A DNA stretch of 64,000 nucleotides. It comes from Cryphonectria parasitica EP155. Taxonomy: Eukaryota; Ascomycota; Sordariomycetes; Diaporthales; Cryphonectriaceae. Where the stretch lies: assembly GCF_011745365.1 (NCBI RefSeq), contig NW_024468914.1:1510001-1574000 (forward strand). The letters run 5' to 3'. This document shows positions 35,219 through 47,068 of this stretch, one piece after another; the first letter of the stretch is position 1, and every line of letters starts with the position of its first letter. The notes beneath the pieces are model-generated. The model had not been told where the DNA came from. It searched no databases and was given only the letters and a program-made list of their open reading frames with translations. Both the position numbers and the translations under genes were made by a program.

Positions 35219-37231
35219 ATGACTACTGCGCCAGGTACTGTCATTTACGACTCGCATCCCGTGCGGTCCAGGCTGCGCGAGACGAGGCTGCTGCTAATCC
35301 AGGAAGGCGAGTGGGGCGAGGCTATTACTGGCCGTTTGCAAGTTGTGTCGCTGTCCCACAGTCCGAGCTACGAGGCCGTGTCATATACCTGGGGCGACCG
35401 CAGCGACGAGCGCACAGTTTACGTTGACGGCCACGCTCTACGCATCAGCGCCAACCTCGAGAGCGCCTTTCGCCATCTCCGCAGCAGCACGGCTCCTCGA
35501 GCCTTGTGGGCTGATGCCGTCTGCATCAACCAGAAGGACACCCGCGAGCGCAGTGAACAGGTGGAGCTCATGAGAGACATATACGCACACTGCACCGGCG
35601 TCCTCGTCTGGCTCGGCGGCGTTCAGGGGGCTCAGCCCAGAGAGCATGACCACACCACCCCTTGCCGCTGGATCACTGGCTGCACTCCTATCGACGAATC
35701 ATGGACGGTCTCGGTCTACGAGGACGACATCCACAGGATCACGTCTTTTGAGAGCAGCCTGAAGATGTACTACAGGCTACCGTTCGCCCTCCGCCACAGC
35801 GTTAAGATCGACAACGTCTTGGGCGCCTACTGCCTCATCGGCCTGCTCGCAGGGAATAGCCACATCAATAGCACGGATATCATGTTCCTCGACAATACAG
35901 ATGCTTTCCACAGAATCGTCGAGGAACTACATGGGCTCATGGCCTCTGCATGGTGGACTCGCCTGTGGGTGGTCCAAGAGATTGTACTGCCTCCCAAGGC
36001 AACCCTCCACTATGGCCAGTTCGTCGCGTCCTGGGACTTGTTCGCACATGCAGCTCGCAACTACGAGCGCCACTCCAAGACATGCTGCGAAGGCCACTAC
36101 GCGTCCCTGCACTACCACGATATACGCCACATAGAACATTTCTCCAGGACCATAACCGAGCTCGACGAGCTGAGGAGGGAGTGGCAGACGATCCTGGGCC
36201 GGCGAGCTTGGTGGTCTGGTGCCCGTCCAGCTCTTATTTCACTGCGCCGCCTGCTCTGGCAGTTCCGCCCGCGCGAGGTCTCGGACCCGCGCGACAAGGT
36301 TTTCAGCCTCCTCACTCTCGTCCAGGACTGGGGTGGGCGGGATCCTATGCGTCCAGACTACAATTTGGACATTACGGCGGTGTACCGGCTGACTGTGCAA
36401 AAATCCATAGCCCAGGACCGTTCCCTGTTGATTCTGATGGGAAGCACTGAGAAAACCATGGTCGGCCTGCCATCCTGGCTCCCGGACTGGAACTTCAAGC
36501 CAGCCCTCCACGAGCTTGAGCGCCTGGAGCGCACGCCACTGTTCGATGCCTCCAGGGGCGCCACGTTTAGCGTGCGTTTTCCGGATGATGCTCGCATAGA
36601 AGTGACGGGATATCAAGTAGACGAAGTCACGGTAGTATCCCCCATAATGCCAGAATATACAGATGAGGCCGAGGGCTTAGCCATGTTCAACTCGTGGTAT
36701 GACCTAGTTTTTTCTAGGCAGCCGCCTACGTCTACCTGCATTGCTGGGGGGACACGACTCGAGGCGTTCTGGCGTACACTCTGTCTAGATACCGTCCGTA
36801 GTATCGGCAAGGAAGAGGCTATGCTCCATAAAGGCCAGCGTTATAGGCGATGCTCCACGACATACGTCCGTGAGTCTTTAAATCTTTGGATGGATGATTC
36901 TGGAATGCCTCACCAAAGTGTGACTGACAGATCATTGGTTCAAACGGACATGCGACAAGCGAGAAAGGGACGAAGTGATGAGAAACGCAGGCGAGAGCAG
37001 CTGTCACGGACGGCCTCTGCATCAAGCTCATCTGCCGGGACGGAGGCCCCTGGCATGGAAAGCCTCAACTACATCGCGGTCGATTTCGCTATTGCGTCAG
37101 CGACGATGAAGAGGCGGCTGTTCTTCACCAAGAATGGGGTATATCGGCCTTGGGCCCCCGAGTATGGCCGAAGGAGACATAGCGTACATCTTTGCTGGGG
37201 GCCATACGCCTTTCATCATTCGGTCTTGTAA
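35219..37231 (+). CDS. HET-domain protein with frameshifted C-terminus
   Basis: Heterokaryon-incompatibility (HET) domain protein, a family that triggers programmed cell death after nonself contact. Single exon, ATG 35219, 670 residues as read. HET core: SYEAVSYTWGDRSDERTVYV (about 42-62), LWADAVCINQKDTRERSEQV (about 97-116), LMRDIYAHCTGVLVWLG, and WWTRLWVVQEIVLP near 243-256. DPRDKVFSLLTL near 357 is the usual downstream landmark. The last ~31 residues do not fit the family: after FFTKNG the expected C-terminal region (glycine-rich segment, then G-D-C-Y-V and M-D-G-E) is present in the DNA but one base out of phase from the G-run at 37136-37139, and returns to the original frame before 37270, with a stop at 37361-37363. 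So the family C-terminus is lost unless the shifts are sequencing errors. Confidence 0.85.
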   Translation: MTTAPGTVIYDSHPVRSRLRETRLLLIQEGEWGEAITGRLQVVSLSHSPSYEAVSYTWGDRSDERTVYVDGHALRISANLESAFRHLRSSTAPRALWADAVCINQKDTRERSEQVELMRDIYAHCTGVLVWLGGVQGAQPREHDHTTPCRWITGCTPIDESWTVSVYEDDIHRITSFESSLKMYYRLPFALRHSVKIDNVLGAYCLIGLLAGNSHINSTDIMFLDNTDAFHRIVEELHGLMASAWWTRLWVVQEIVLPPKATLHYGQFVASWDLFAHAARNYERHSKTCCEGHYASLHYHDIRHIEHFSRTITELDELRREWQTILGRRAWWSGARPALISLRRLLWQFRPREVSDPRDKVFSLLTLVQDWGGRDPMRPDYNLDITAVYRLTVQKSIAQDRSLLILMGSTEKTMVGLPSWLPDWNFKPALHELERLERTPLFDASRGATFSVRFPDDARIEVTGYQVDEVTVVSPIMPEYTDEAEGLAMFNSWYDLVFSRQPPTSTCIAGGTRLEAFWRTLCLDTVRSIGKEEAMLHKGQRYRRCSTTYVRESLNLWMDDSGMPHQSVTDRSLVQTDMRQARKGRSDEKRRREQLSRTASASSSSAGTEAPGMESLNYIAVDFAIASATMKRRLFFTKNGVYRPWAPEYGRRRHSVHLCWGPYAFHHSVL

Positions 37232-37363
37232 CGCAATAAAAGATGAAAATATGCAGGCAACAAGGCATTCTCTTTCTTGGGAGACTGCTATGTACCTGGT
37301 GTAATGGATGGTGAGGCTATGGCTGACTTTGAAGCCAAGAAGGAGATAGTTCATCTTGTATGA

Positions 37364-38756
37364 TAATTTTTTCCCTTTTACATTTCACCTTGAGCATTCC
37401 AGCATTAATTTTTGCAGAAGAATAGTGTTGTTGATTCTTTAAAATGTAACTGGTATGAGAGAATCGAGCAAAAGCCCAAGCTTCAAGCTTTGAAAACCCA
37501 ATGTAATAAATGCAGCAGTGGACTGAGAGCGTCAAGAGTCATGGAAATTTAAGCTAGTAAAAAAAATAAAAATATCAAACATAACTTTCACATTTGCTAT
37601 TCCTGAAACAAAGAGCAGGATAGCTCTCATAGAAGTGAGAGCAACAGCATTCCGATAAGCTAATTAATTAACTGCTTCATGTTATAGGGAATGTACCTTC
37701 CGTTCTTATTCTCTGAATGCTAAGCTCAGTCATTCACCTGCAGAGGAACCTTACTACCCCTGCTAATCTGGATTTCTGGGCGAGATGATTTGTATGGCAT
37801 CAGGTATTCTTAATTTCACCGAATTTCTTTTACGGAGGATCTGTTGCCACCTTGTCTAGTGAGTGGTAGCTTCGACTTTCAACAATGTAAGCTGCTAACT
37901 AATCTTCGTATCTTGTTCAAAACCCACGAGAGCAGAATACCTGACAAGCTCAGAATGTGAAAGGACGGAGCCTGCAGAACTTGTCACAGAAGCATTGTTC
38001 AAGCTATCCCCAGGCCAGCAGTCAAGCTGATATCAAGCTTCAACAACGAAGGGATTTGTTCCAGCTTCAGCGCCACCACATCACCATAAAGTGGGAGCGT
38101 TGACTGATGAGATGAGGATTGATAAGTTGACTGCTGTAAACTAGTTCATTGCATAAGCCTATGTATTTTTTTTAAACAAAACTCTTAACCTGTAATATGC
38201 TTGACATATACACTGTTTCATGGGTGAGTTATTCCCTACTGATTACTAAATGGCGATATTCTCATCTTGCTAGTGATAGAAATTGGAGAATATTGGAGCA
38301 ACAGCTTGCTTTATGCTCTATGTATATGTAAAATGCACAGCTCGAATTACACGAACATATTGTAACAAAATTCATCACACCAGCTCCATCCCCCGGGCTT
38401 GGGGAGGTGGTGCATTCTTCAAGCAATAGCTTTGGGACACCATGACATTTGCAACTCCTCATTAGCTCTGATAGCTACTCTGTTCCCTCTAGTGTGATAT
38501 CATCATCACGAGATTGTCTCAGTTTAGCCTATTTAACTAGAATGGAGTTATTCGTTCAGAGCGAGGGAAATATATAACATTTTGCAAATCTCCAATCTTC
38601 AATTTCTTCATCGATTCGTTCATCATCTTCCATTGTCTAATTCCCTCATCCTTGAATCTCTGGAGTCTTTCTCTCAATAGATTAGATATCGCTGCAGGTA
38701 ATTCTGGGCAACTTCTAAAGAAGGAAATATGATTTCACATAAAGACCAAGTACTCA
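37364..38756. other. AT-rich intergenic region
   Basis: About 1.4 kb of AT-rich sequence between two tail-facing genes, with A/T homopolymers at 37556-37573 and 38167-38174. No motif-bearing frame. Confidence 0.5.
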
Positions 38757-40537
38757 TCAGCTCACTCCCCAAGCCCCAAGAATTTCCATCCTCGCGGGTT
38801 GCTGTCCCTTCTTTCCATTCTCCTCGAGCCGTCTCACTCTGCTGACGAGCAGGCCCACACCGATGGGGCCCAGTATTGTGCATAATGTGATCGCCCACGT
38901 CACAATCAAGAACAGCTCCGAAGGTTCGTCGGCATCAACACCGCGACCAAAAGTCCCGCTGCTCTCGGCCAGCGCCGAGATAAGGTACCCGATCTCGCCC
39001 CGTGCGATCATTGCGAGGGCCACAATGTAGGCTGGATATAGAGACACGCCCGCGGCGGAGTCTAGGGAGTGGTTGCTAGTGTTTTGAGGTATTGAATCTG
39101 CGGGAGGAGATGAAGAGCCGTGGCATAGCTGTTGAACTGAACTGCCGCTGTTATGTGGCTCGTGTCCCCTATCCATGCCCTTGTTACGAGCTACGGAGGC
39201 CATCTGGGGGTGAGACTGGGAGCTGGTAGCCGACTTGGTCCGTTTCCCACCCTTGGATGGGCTGTTTCGGTGCCACAGCTGCCTGTGGATGTATAAAGGA
39301 TTACGAAAGAACAGAAACCAAATGCCACAGGTCATCTTGCCCGCCGCCATTAGTATCGTGTACACCATACCCCTCCAGACGACAGGCTTGGCAAACATCT
39401 TGGTGACGGGCACCGAGAAGCCGATAGAAGCCTGCTATGGTGTTAGTCATGTTATATGTTCTGTTGCAAAGTAGGCACCTCACAAAGAAGAATGGCTTGA
39501 GAAGTCTCTCCACAGCTACGCTGTAATAACGGCCATATATATTTAGGCCTGACGTAGAAGAAATTGCGTCTGCACAAGCAGGAGAATCTGAGAGACTCTG
39601 GTCCTCACTTGCATTCCGAAGTGTGATATGTGGGACCTCCGAGTCCCACCACGACACAGTAGCGCCAGCGATATACGCTGCAAAGAGGCTTGAGGTCCCA
39701 GCGAATGTGCCCCCAGTAACAAGTCCTAGGAGCAAAACAGTATGAATCGTGAGAGCCGTTTCTGGCTTCCTCATCAAGCGGTCCAGTTTTGTGTCTGGAT
39801 GCTCCTCTCGCGCTTTATTCAGGTATAATGTAGTAGGAATGACAACGAAACGGGAGACTGCCGGCGCCAGCACCGCGAATCCTATCGACACCATGATCGG
39901 CCGCACGATTGTGATAGGGCGGAGGTCACCATCGCCAAGATTAGACACAATTTGTACCATGATCAGTCCGACGACATCATCCATCATCGCAGCGCTGGTG
40001 AGGACCACACCCAGGCGCGTTGAGGACATGCCACTGGTGCTCAGGATCGTGAAGGTGGTGCCGAGACTGGTGGAACACAGGGCCGCCCCAGCTGCAAAAG
40101 CCTGCACTTGCGAAGCGCTTGCGATGGAGCACAAGGTGAAGGAAAGAGCCATGGGTACAGCGACGCCTGCCGCAGCAACGGCTGCGGAGAGGACGAGGTT
40201 CGCCTTGAGAGTTTTGAAGGATATTGATAGGCCGCCTGTTAACAGCGGTCATTAGCCAAATGGGTGGTTTGTTTGAATAGGTTTGGTGCTCACCTTCATA
40301 GACGATCAAGATTAAACCGATGTAGCCTATCTGCATTATTGCTTCTTGAACGGAGAATGGTAGCCAATTTGCTCCAGGTGCGCCCCAGGCGATGCCGAGA
40401 AAAACCTGGCCGATGAGACCGCAGTACAAAAGCTTATCGAGTCCATAATTGACTACATTGAGGAGTAACAGAAAACCGGATAGGATAGTCAGGGTTACGA
40501 TGGAAGGTTCTGCATATGATAAAGAAGATGGCTCCAT
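38757..40537 (-). CDS. CPA2-type sodium (potassium)/proton antiporter
   Basis: Monovalent cation/proton antiporter of the CPA2 branch, a membrane protein exchanging Na+ or K+ for H+. Exons 40537-40294, 40235-39484 and 39431-38757, with introns of 58 and 52 bp, give 556 residues. Family text includes GLIGQVFLGIAWGAPGANWL, LIVYEGGLSISFKTLKANL across intron 1, GAALCSTSLGTTFTILS and SAAMMDDVVGLIMVQIVS, whose double Asp is the ion-binding pair of electrogenic antiporters. Exon 3 joins as FFF then ASIGFSVPVTKMF. About eleven hydrophobic segments are seen; a Ser/His-rich hydrophilic loop of some 70 residues lies before the last helices (YIVALAMIARGEIGYLISAL). The ion is not decided by sequence. Upstream is a 2-kb empty region. 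Confidence 0.88.
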
Positions 40538-42496
40538 GCTGTTGACTTCTAAAAAAGCCCCATCTCGAGCAAGGCAAGTTGATAAAGATCACAATGTTCT
40601 CAAAGCACAGAGACGGCTCAAAATGTGAACCAAATTTTCCGAAGTCGATCGGTACTGCTTACGAGATAGCGCGGTTGAAGGCGACTAGAGTAGTATTAGG
40701 GTTATAGTGCGCTGTTTTTCAAACTACGGGTGCAGACCAACTAAAGATTCCGAGAAGCATTAGCAGCAGGCATACAGCAAGGACAGAAGGATGAGGAAAG
40801 GCTCAGATATCAGCAATTATGTTTGAGTAGCCAAGTCCTAGCACTGCTATAAGAGGATGTACTCTTTTAAGGCGTTCATGCCTCAATGTACGGACCCACA
40901 CACCGTGCTATGGTAGTTACAGAGGCACAGCTCCTCCGCTAAAGTCGCTGCCTCGTGCCGGAAAACACGCTGTCGGCTCCATGGGTGTTATAGATAGAGG
41001 GAAGATAAGGAAACAATAGGGGGTAAAGGTGGGGGGGGGGGGGGGCGAGAGAAATCAGATTTTTTTCTTCTCCCTTCTATATTTTTCCACATTTAATACA
41101 ATGCTTTGAGGCTATGCCCTGCTACGAGTACCTTCGTATGCCTACTCACTCTTCTCGCAACCTAATGAGCATTTGACTTTATCGTATCATGTCCACTTGG
41201 AACATCACGTACTGAATAACTGCTCAAGGCCAAATCATTGCCCCCTGCCTCTCCCCCAATGGGAGTTTGTACTGAGATGATCAGTCGTTCAAATTGGATG
41301 CGTGGCCTAGTATACATGGCCAACCAGGTACATCCTGATTGCCCCTCAGAAGTATATATTCTTGTTCTGGAGTCCATCGTACTGGCTATTACAGCACTGG
41401 ATTTCTGAGCGTTTACAAACGCTCAAAACCCTTTGGATTACCGCAATTTTTGATCCGCTGCAATCCCGGCGCTTGGGAGAAGAACACATGCACCGCTCAA
41501 GCCGACCCGTGTTCAGAGAACAGCTATTTGCCGACCAGATCTTCGGCCAACGGCTCTCTCTATTCCCAGCCACGGTTCTCAATTCCGTCGAGGTCTTACT
41601 CTGATGCAGTTGACCCGAAATCTTGACTAAAAGGATATGAAGTAGTTCTCATATTTGTATATTAACCTTGCCATCCCCCCTCCCTTAGACGAACCTAATG
41701 ACTCAACCTCTTAAGCGGAACTACACCTCTACTATGGTAGTCTGCAACATATGCTCGAGAGGGGGGCAAGGGGGGGGGGGGCTGATTGGACCTGTGCTCG
41801 CTAGCCTGATGGCGTTAGTATTTTTCGCGGAATTCGATTTCCGAATACTGGGGATGCGCGTGGAGTCTCCACTACCTGGTGTCGAGGATCTGACCTACAG
41901 TTCTGTGACCGAGTCGGGCCTCTTTGCTTAGCGCTCATGAGCTCGGACAGGAATATCTGTCCTCGCAAGCAGTGCCAGCTCTTTTTTTGGGCTTAACAAG
42001 AAGAATTCTGATGGAGTAAGTACGTATCGTAGAAAGGGTGTATCAGCCAAACGTTCATTCTCTTGTCCTCCTTCTCTCATCTTCCAGTAATAGTGGGCAA
42101 GCGTAAAAGCATCGCCACTGGACCGAAGTCGGGCGGACGAGGGTGACCTTCGAGCAGGACAAAGATAACATGACGTGGAAGAGGAGACATTTCTTCCGGA
42201 ATTCCCCTTCCCCAGCCTAGTCAACGTGGGGAGGAGGTCAGGGGAACGCGGGGCTCCATATGGGGCCCCTGATTCGGGATAGTTACGGGGTAGTGTGCGC
42301 CTCTGCGGCTAACATTTCCAGCTCGACAACATGCGACTTGCGACATGTAGACACACGAGATGAGGCCAACAGATATCAGATGAATCCATAGGCCATAAAA
42401 GACTGGTACAGATCGCTCGCGTCTCTACCGCAGCAGCAGCTGTCCACCTCCACGAACGAGACCCGAGAGCCATTCCTCCAGCCGGCGACGTGCTCC
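40538..42496. other. Intergenic region with G-rich tracts
   Basis: Shared upstream region of the antiporter (-) and the Zn2Cys6 regulator (+). It holds a run of 15 G at 41031-41045 and another G-run near 41771-41781. TTCCGGAA, a palindrome with CCG/CGG triplets as bound by Zn2Cys6 proteins, is at 42194-42201, about 300 bases before the regulator's start. No gene supported; frames at 41339-41626 and 41698-41931 lack motifs. Confidence 0.45.
41031..41045. repeat. Poly-G tract (15 G)
   Basis: Uninterrupted run of fifteen G in the intergenic region upstream of the antiporter. Confidence 0.95.
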
Positions 42497-42812
42497 ATGC
42501 GACCATCTGGCGCGAAGATGGACTCATCCGCCTCGATAACCTCGAAACAAGAGACCAAAAGAAAGCATGTGACTACAGCATGTCTCTCCTGCCGGGAGAG
42601 CAAGGTGAAGGTAACCCAGTACCATTGCTACTACCACCCTCGGGGGCGCCGGTATCCCGCCTCCACTAGATAGAGAGGCAGGACTGACAATAATGACTAC
42701 ATCTCAGTGCAATGGAGCGATGCCGGCTTGCTCCAATTGTCTCAACAAGCGCAAAGAATGCAAGTACCAAGCTAGAGATGACAGACGAAAGTACGTCATA
42801 CCTCCTCCCTCT

Positions 42813-42871
<59 letters not shown>

Positions 42872-45780
42872 GTCTCCCTCTATCGCTTCATCCCGAGGGT
42901 TGTTTTGTTACACCTGTGACGCAGATGCGGACTGACCGACCTCTCGCAGGCTCTCCCTCCGCCTGGCCATCGAGCTGCTATCCGACAGGGTACGCAAGCT
43001 CTCGCAATTCATAGTCGAACAGGGCCTGGAAGTTCCCCCAGCCGACCAGGAATATGAAAATACATTGTCAAATATCTTGCAGATGACAGGACTCTCCTCC
43101 ATGCCACCCAGCCTCGCAAGGAAAACCACAGACAGGGAGACCAGCACCCAGAGGGGTCCAGCCGCACAGCAGCTCGACCCGAGGACCGAATCCTTGCCGA
43201 ACACGAGCGCCCCGGTGCCCAATGCGACGTACGGTGCGCACCCCTCGGGAGATATAACAGGTAATCCGCTCCAGGCAATGCAAGGCCTGCTCGAACTGGC
43301 GAACGCGGTAGAAAACATGGATGGCACAATGCGTGACCGAGACAACTGGTCCTGGAGAGTAACGACAGCAGGGGCTATACCAACCCCCCAGGACCCTCTG
43401 CCACAGGTGGCCATAATCCAGCCCAACTACGTGTCCTCGGTGGGCGACCTCTCAAGCCCGGCACAGCCACAACCACAAGCAAATTCTTCTGGCGGAATCC
43501 CGAGCTGTCCCTCGCTCGAGGTAGACGACGGGGCCACCAGCTCGACCGAGGGCGTCGACGAGCTGGCAGACCGGCTGTCTGATCTGCTGGGGACCCTCCA
43601 CGTCAGGCCGGGCGGCCATATACGGTTCTACGGCGCTACATCTAACTTCAGCTTGTTAGAAACTACGGCTGCAGACGTCGGCATGAATGTCCACTGGACG
43701 GTACGCAACGACGGGATCGAGCACCTCAGACGCCTTGGCCTTGACAAGAAGGTCCCACCTGAGATCGAGCAGCACCTGATGGAACTCTACTTTACGTGGC
43801 AGGACCCGTCGTTCCACGTCGTGGACCGCAACATGTTTGACGAGGCAATACGGGTATGGGGGGAGCAGATTGAAGATACAGCCTACTACTCGGAAGCACT
43901 GAGGAATGCCATGTAAGCCAACGACGATAAAAGAAACAAAGAGAAAGAAAGGGAGAACTACAACCAAATACACCCTATCGCCAGTCTGTAAGCTAACTCA
44001 CGTTCGGAGCTGCGCTCTGGGAGCTGCATTCGATGCGCGGCACCACCCGGCATTTGTCACATTCCCTAGGTCCCTGGCGGATTTCTTTGCAGATAGAGCC
44101 AAGGCTCTGTTAGACATAGAGCTGGACTCTCCCTGTGTTGCGACTATCCAGGCCTTGATCCTGTTGAGCGCCCACGATATAGGATGTGCTAGGGATGCTA
44201 AGGGATGGCTGTTCAGCGGTATGTTGGCACAAAAAATATAAAAGTATCGATAGTTCTGTAAACTCTGCTGACGAACGACCATTTCCTCCTCGCTAGGTAT
44301 GGCGACTCGCTTGGCTTTTACTCTGGCATTGCATCAGGACCTGAAACCCTACGTGGTCAAAGGCGTAGTGAGCGAAGCCGAGGCTGATCTTCGGCGGACT
44401 GTCTTTTGGGCCGCCTTTGTGGTAGATCAGTACGTGACTGCCCCCCGCCCCCGTCCTTCTTTTCCTCCGTTGTTGCTTTCGTTGTAGTTGCTCATCTCGT
44501 CATATAGTGTCTGGAGCTTCTACCTGGGTCAACCGTTCCGCCTGTCCATGAAAGGCGTCAGCCTGGACAAGCCCGAATTGAATAGCCGCCCCAAGCCAGC
44601 GGGTCAATGGACTCCTTACGTGCGGCCCACCGCTACACAGGCTCCTGTTCCTGTAGTAGACTGCGCAGAATGCGTCTGTAAATACCAGATCCTATTGTTT
44701 GAGGCCACGGCCCCCCTCAGTGATGCCTCGTGAGTCTAGCACACGCCGCTCCAAAGAGAGAACGTGGAAAAAGGAACCAGGTATCGATTATATGATGGCT
44801 AACCAGCCTGTCGGCCCGCGCTCCAGGCACGGTGGCATATTCATTTCTCAGACATCATTGCAGGAATTAAATGCCCAGGCCGTGAAGAAATTATCAGACT
44901 GGCAGGAACAGCTACCCCTTGCGTTACGAGTGGATCTAGAGGATCGCGACGGCATCTACCTTCCACACGTCATTCTTCTGCAGTAAGAGCTGTCCTTGTT
45001 TCTTTTTTTTTTTTTGGGAGGGGGGGGGGGGGGGAATATTCCCTCCATCTTTATTGTTCGATATATATGTTCTTACTAAATCTGAGTGTTTCTAGGATGC
45101 AATATTATCAGAGTCTTATTCATGCTTACAGGCCTTGGATGTCAAAAACTCATTCCGTCCACCAGCCACAGACGACGCAGGGTCCTGGTGCAGGCTTGGC
45201 CCGCAAGATGTGCATGGACTCGGCCAAAGCCATCGCAAAGCTACTTCGTATGTACGAGGACCGCTACACCCTTCGCAGGATCAACATCCAGGCCGTCGCG
45301 ATTACTTTCTCTGCCGCCCTGCTCCTGGTCTTTGCAACCGTGTCTCGCTATCAGCGGGACAGGGCGGACGAGATCCTCGCCGACCTCAGCGTGTGTTTTC
45401 GGGCGCTGGATGAGCTCGCCCCGGCCTGGGACACCGCTAAGCGAGCTCGTGACTTTCTCACCCGACTACAACGTCATTGGGAGCGACAGGCCAGGTCGAA
45501 CTCCCTAGCTGACACCAAGGCCCCTTCTACAAAGCCGAGGAAACGGTCGCGCCCCTCTTTCCTGTCAGAGGATCGAAGCCCGCCTACGTCTCTCCGCGGC
45601 GACGAGTCGTCCTATTCTGCCATAGGTAGTGAATACTCAACAAGGAGTAGTGGAGGTGTGGCAAGTGACTTTGGGTTGGACCTTGACTTCGACTGGATGC
45701 TGAGGACAAGTATGGCAGATATGCCAGGAAACTGGGGCAATATCTTTACCGTGCCGTCAGGGGCTTTCCAACCTGGTTAG
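42497..45780 (+). CDS. Zn2Cys6 fungal transcription factor
   Basis: Nuclear binuclear-zinc-cluster regulator, presumably of the genes beside it. Eight exons: 42497-42610, 42708-42790, 42950-43912, 44010-44218, 44297-44429, 44508-44729, 44827-44982 and 45096-45780, total 854 residues in frame. The zinc cluster is perfect: C29-x2-C32-x6-C39-x6-C46-x2-C49-x6-C56, split by intron 1. A linker and coiled-coil-like helix follow (LSLRLAIELLSDRVRKLSQF). The fungal-specific middle homology domain runs from about 300 (HPAFVTFPRSLADFF), with GMATRLAFTLALHQDLKP and ADLRRTVFWAAFVVDHVWSF across exon joins. The arrangement resembles NirA/Nit-4 and FarA/CTF1-type regulators. An alternative start is the in-frame ATG at 42518. 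Intron 2 carries a CT microsatellite and intron 7 a T13/G15 tract. Acceptor of intron 6 is the least certain. Confidence 0.9.
42816..42868 (+). repeat. (CT)n microsatellite in intron 2 of the regulator
   Basis: About 26 uninterrupted CT units inside the 159-bp second intron of the Zn2Cys6 gene. It acts as an extended polypyrimidine stretch but lies ~80 bases before the acceptor. Confidence 0.95.
45003..45034 (+). repeat. T13 / G3-A-G15 homopolymer tract
   Basis: Adjacent runs of T and G inside the last intron of the Zn2Cys6 gene, about 60 bases before the acceptor at 45095. Confidence 0.95.
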
Positions 45781-45894
45781 GACATGTCGAGAAAAAGAAT
45801 CCCCATATGCATTTTTTCGATGATTTCTTTTTAATCATTAATATGAATGGATCATGTCAGACATTCGTTTGGTCTAGATAAATTCATTCCTCCC

Positions 45895-47068
45895 TCACAG
45901 CAATCTGCCCGCGTGAATGCCACCCGTTATCAATATATCATCCGAAGTGTGGTATGCGCTTGCATCCGACAAGAGGTACACCACGGGCACCTTGAGGTCT
46001 GTCCGGTCCCCTATCCGGCGCATCGGCGGCTCAGTGGTCATAATCTCTGCCAGCCAAGGATAACGATCACAGAGCTCGATCGTCATGTCCGTCAACATAT
46101 ACCTGTATATCACCAACCGCCTATGTCAGTCATTCTGATTGTACACATGCAAAGACATACTCATCGATCACGATCGAACTACGGGCGGCAAAAGAGAAGT
46201 CAAAATTTACCCAGGCGAGATGGAGTTGACGCGGATGCCCATGCCTGCCAGTTCCACACCCAGCGCCTTGGCCAGCGAGACGACGGCGCCCTTGCTGGCG
46301 CAGTAGTCGCTTGTCGTCTGGCCCTTGCTGGCGACGTGGGCGGCGATAGAGGCGATGAACACGATCGAGCCGCCACGCGGGTTGAAGTCGGTCGGCTCCT
46401 GCTTTGCCATCTGTGCTGCGGCCAGCTGTGCGGCGTAGTACGTTCCCAGGACGTTGATGTTTAGGCACCGTGCCACGGACTCGGGGGATCGTTTGATAAA
46501 GGGCTCATCAGGGCAGATGCCAGCGGCGGTTACACTGAAGGAAAGGTTTTTGTGTCAGTAACAGGGGAGATATGGCAGCGTATTGAAAAAGTTTCTTTCC
46601 AAAGGACATGAAAACATAGAAGAGCAACTTACAGCCCGTCAATACGCCCGAAGTCCTTGACGATCTCATCGAATGTGGTCTGGAGGGTCGCAAAGTTTGT
46701 CACATCGCTCCTGTGCACCCAAAAAAAAAAAAAAAAAAAAAAAGCCTGGCGTTAGATAGTTGGCTCGTAGAGTGATGTAGCGAGAGGTAGAAGACGACGC
46801 ACTTGTAAAGCTTGACCTTGATATCAGACTTGGACTCTAGTTTCTTGAAGTGATTGTGCGGCTTGTCAAGCACGTCGAGGATAGCGACATTGCCTCCAAC
46901 CTCGGCGATCGCAAAGGCAAAGGCTAGTCCCAGCCCACGGCCCCCACCAGTGATGACAATGGTGCGTCCCTTAAGGCTGAGCAGGTCTTGTACCGAGCGT
47001 GTAAGGAACTCGTCTGGGTTTCGATCGAGGACGGCGTTGCCTGTGACGAGGGCTTCCGGGGAAGCCAT
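45895..47068 (-). CDS. Short-chain dehydrogenase/reductase (sorbose/xylulose reductase-like)
   Basis: Classical SDR, probably NADP(H)-dependent reduction of a keto sugar or polyol; closest in style to fungal sorbose reductase, L-xylulose reductase and arabinitol dehydrogenase. Exons 47068-46803, 46710-46633, 46534-46211 and 46102-45895 give 291 residues. Motifs: cofactor loop TGGGRGLG (40-47), VAILDVLDKP, Asn142 in the N-x-N-V region, likely catalytic Ser177 in FIASIAA, Tyr192 and Lys196 in YCASK, and SPGYMLTDM after the last junction. Intron 1 has a 23-T run (A-run on the plus strand) just before its acceptor. It is tail to tail with the regulator (114 bp) and head to head with the transketolase-like gene (592 bp), so it very likely shares regulation with the latter. 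Confidence 0.9.
46721..46743. repeat. Poly-A tract (23 A)
   Basis: Lies in intron 1 of the SDR gene, where on the coding strand it is a T-run used as polypyrimidine tract 10 bases before the acceptor. Confidence 0.95.

Noticed and set aside
43906..44241. Separate 111-codon ORF start inside the regulator
   Set aside because: Its N-terminal part is intron 3; the conserved part belongs to exon 4 of the Zn2Cys6 gene.
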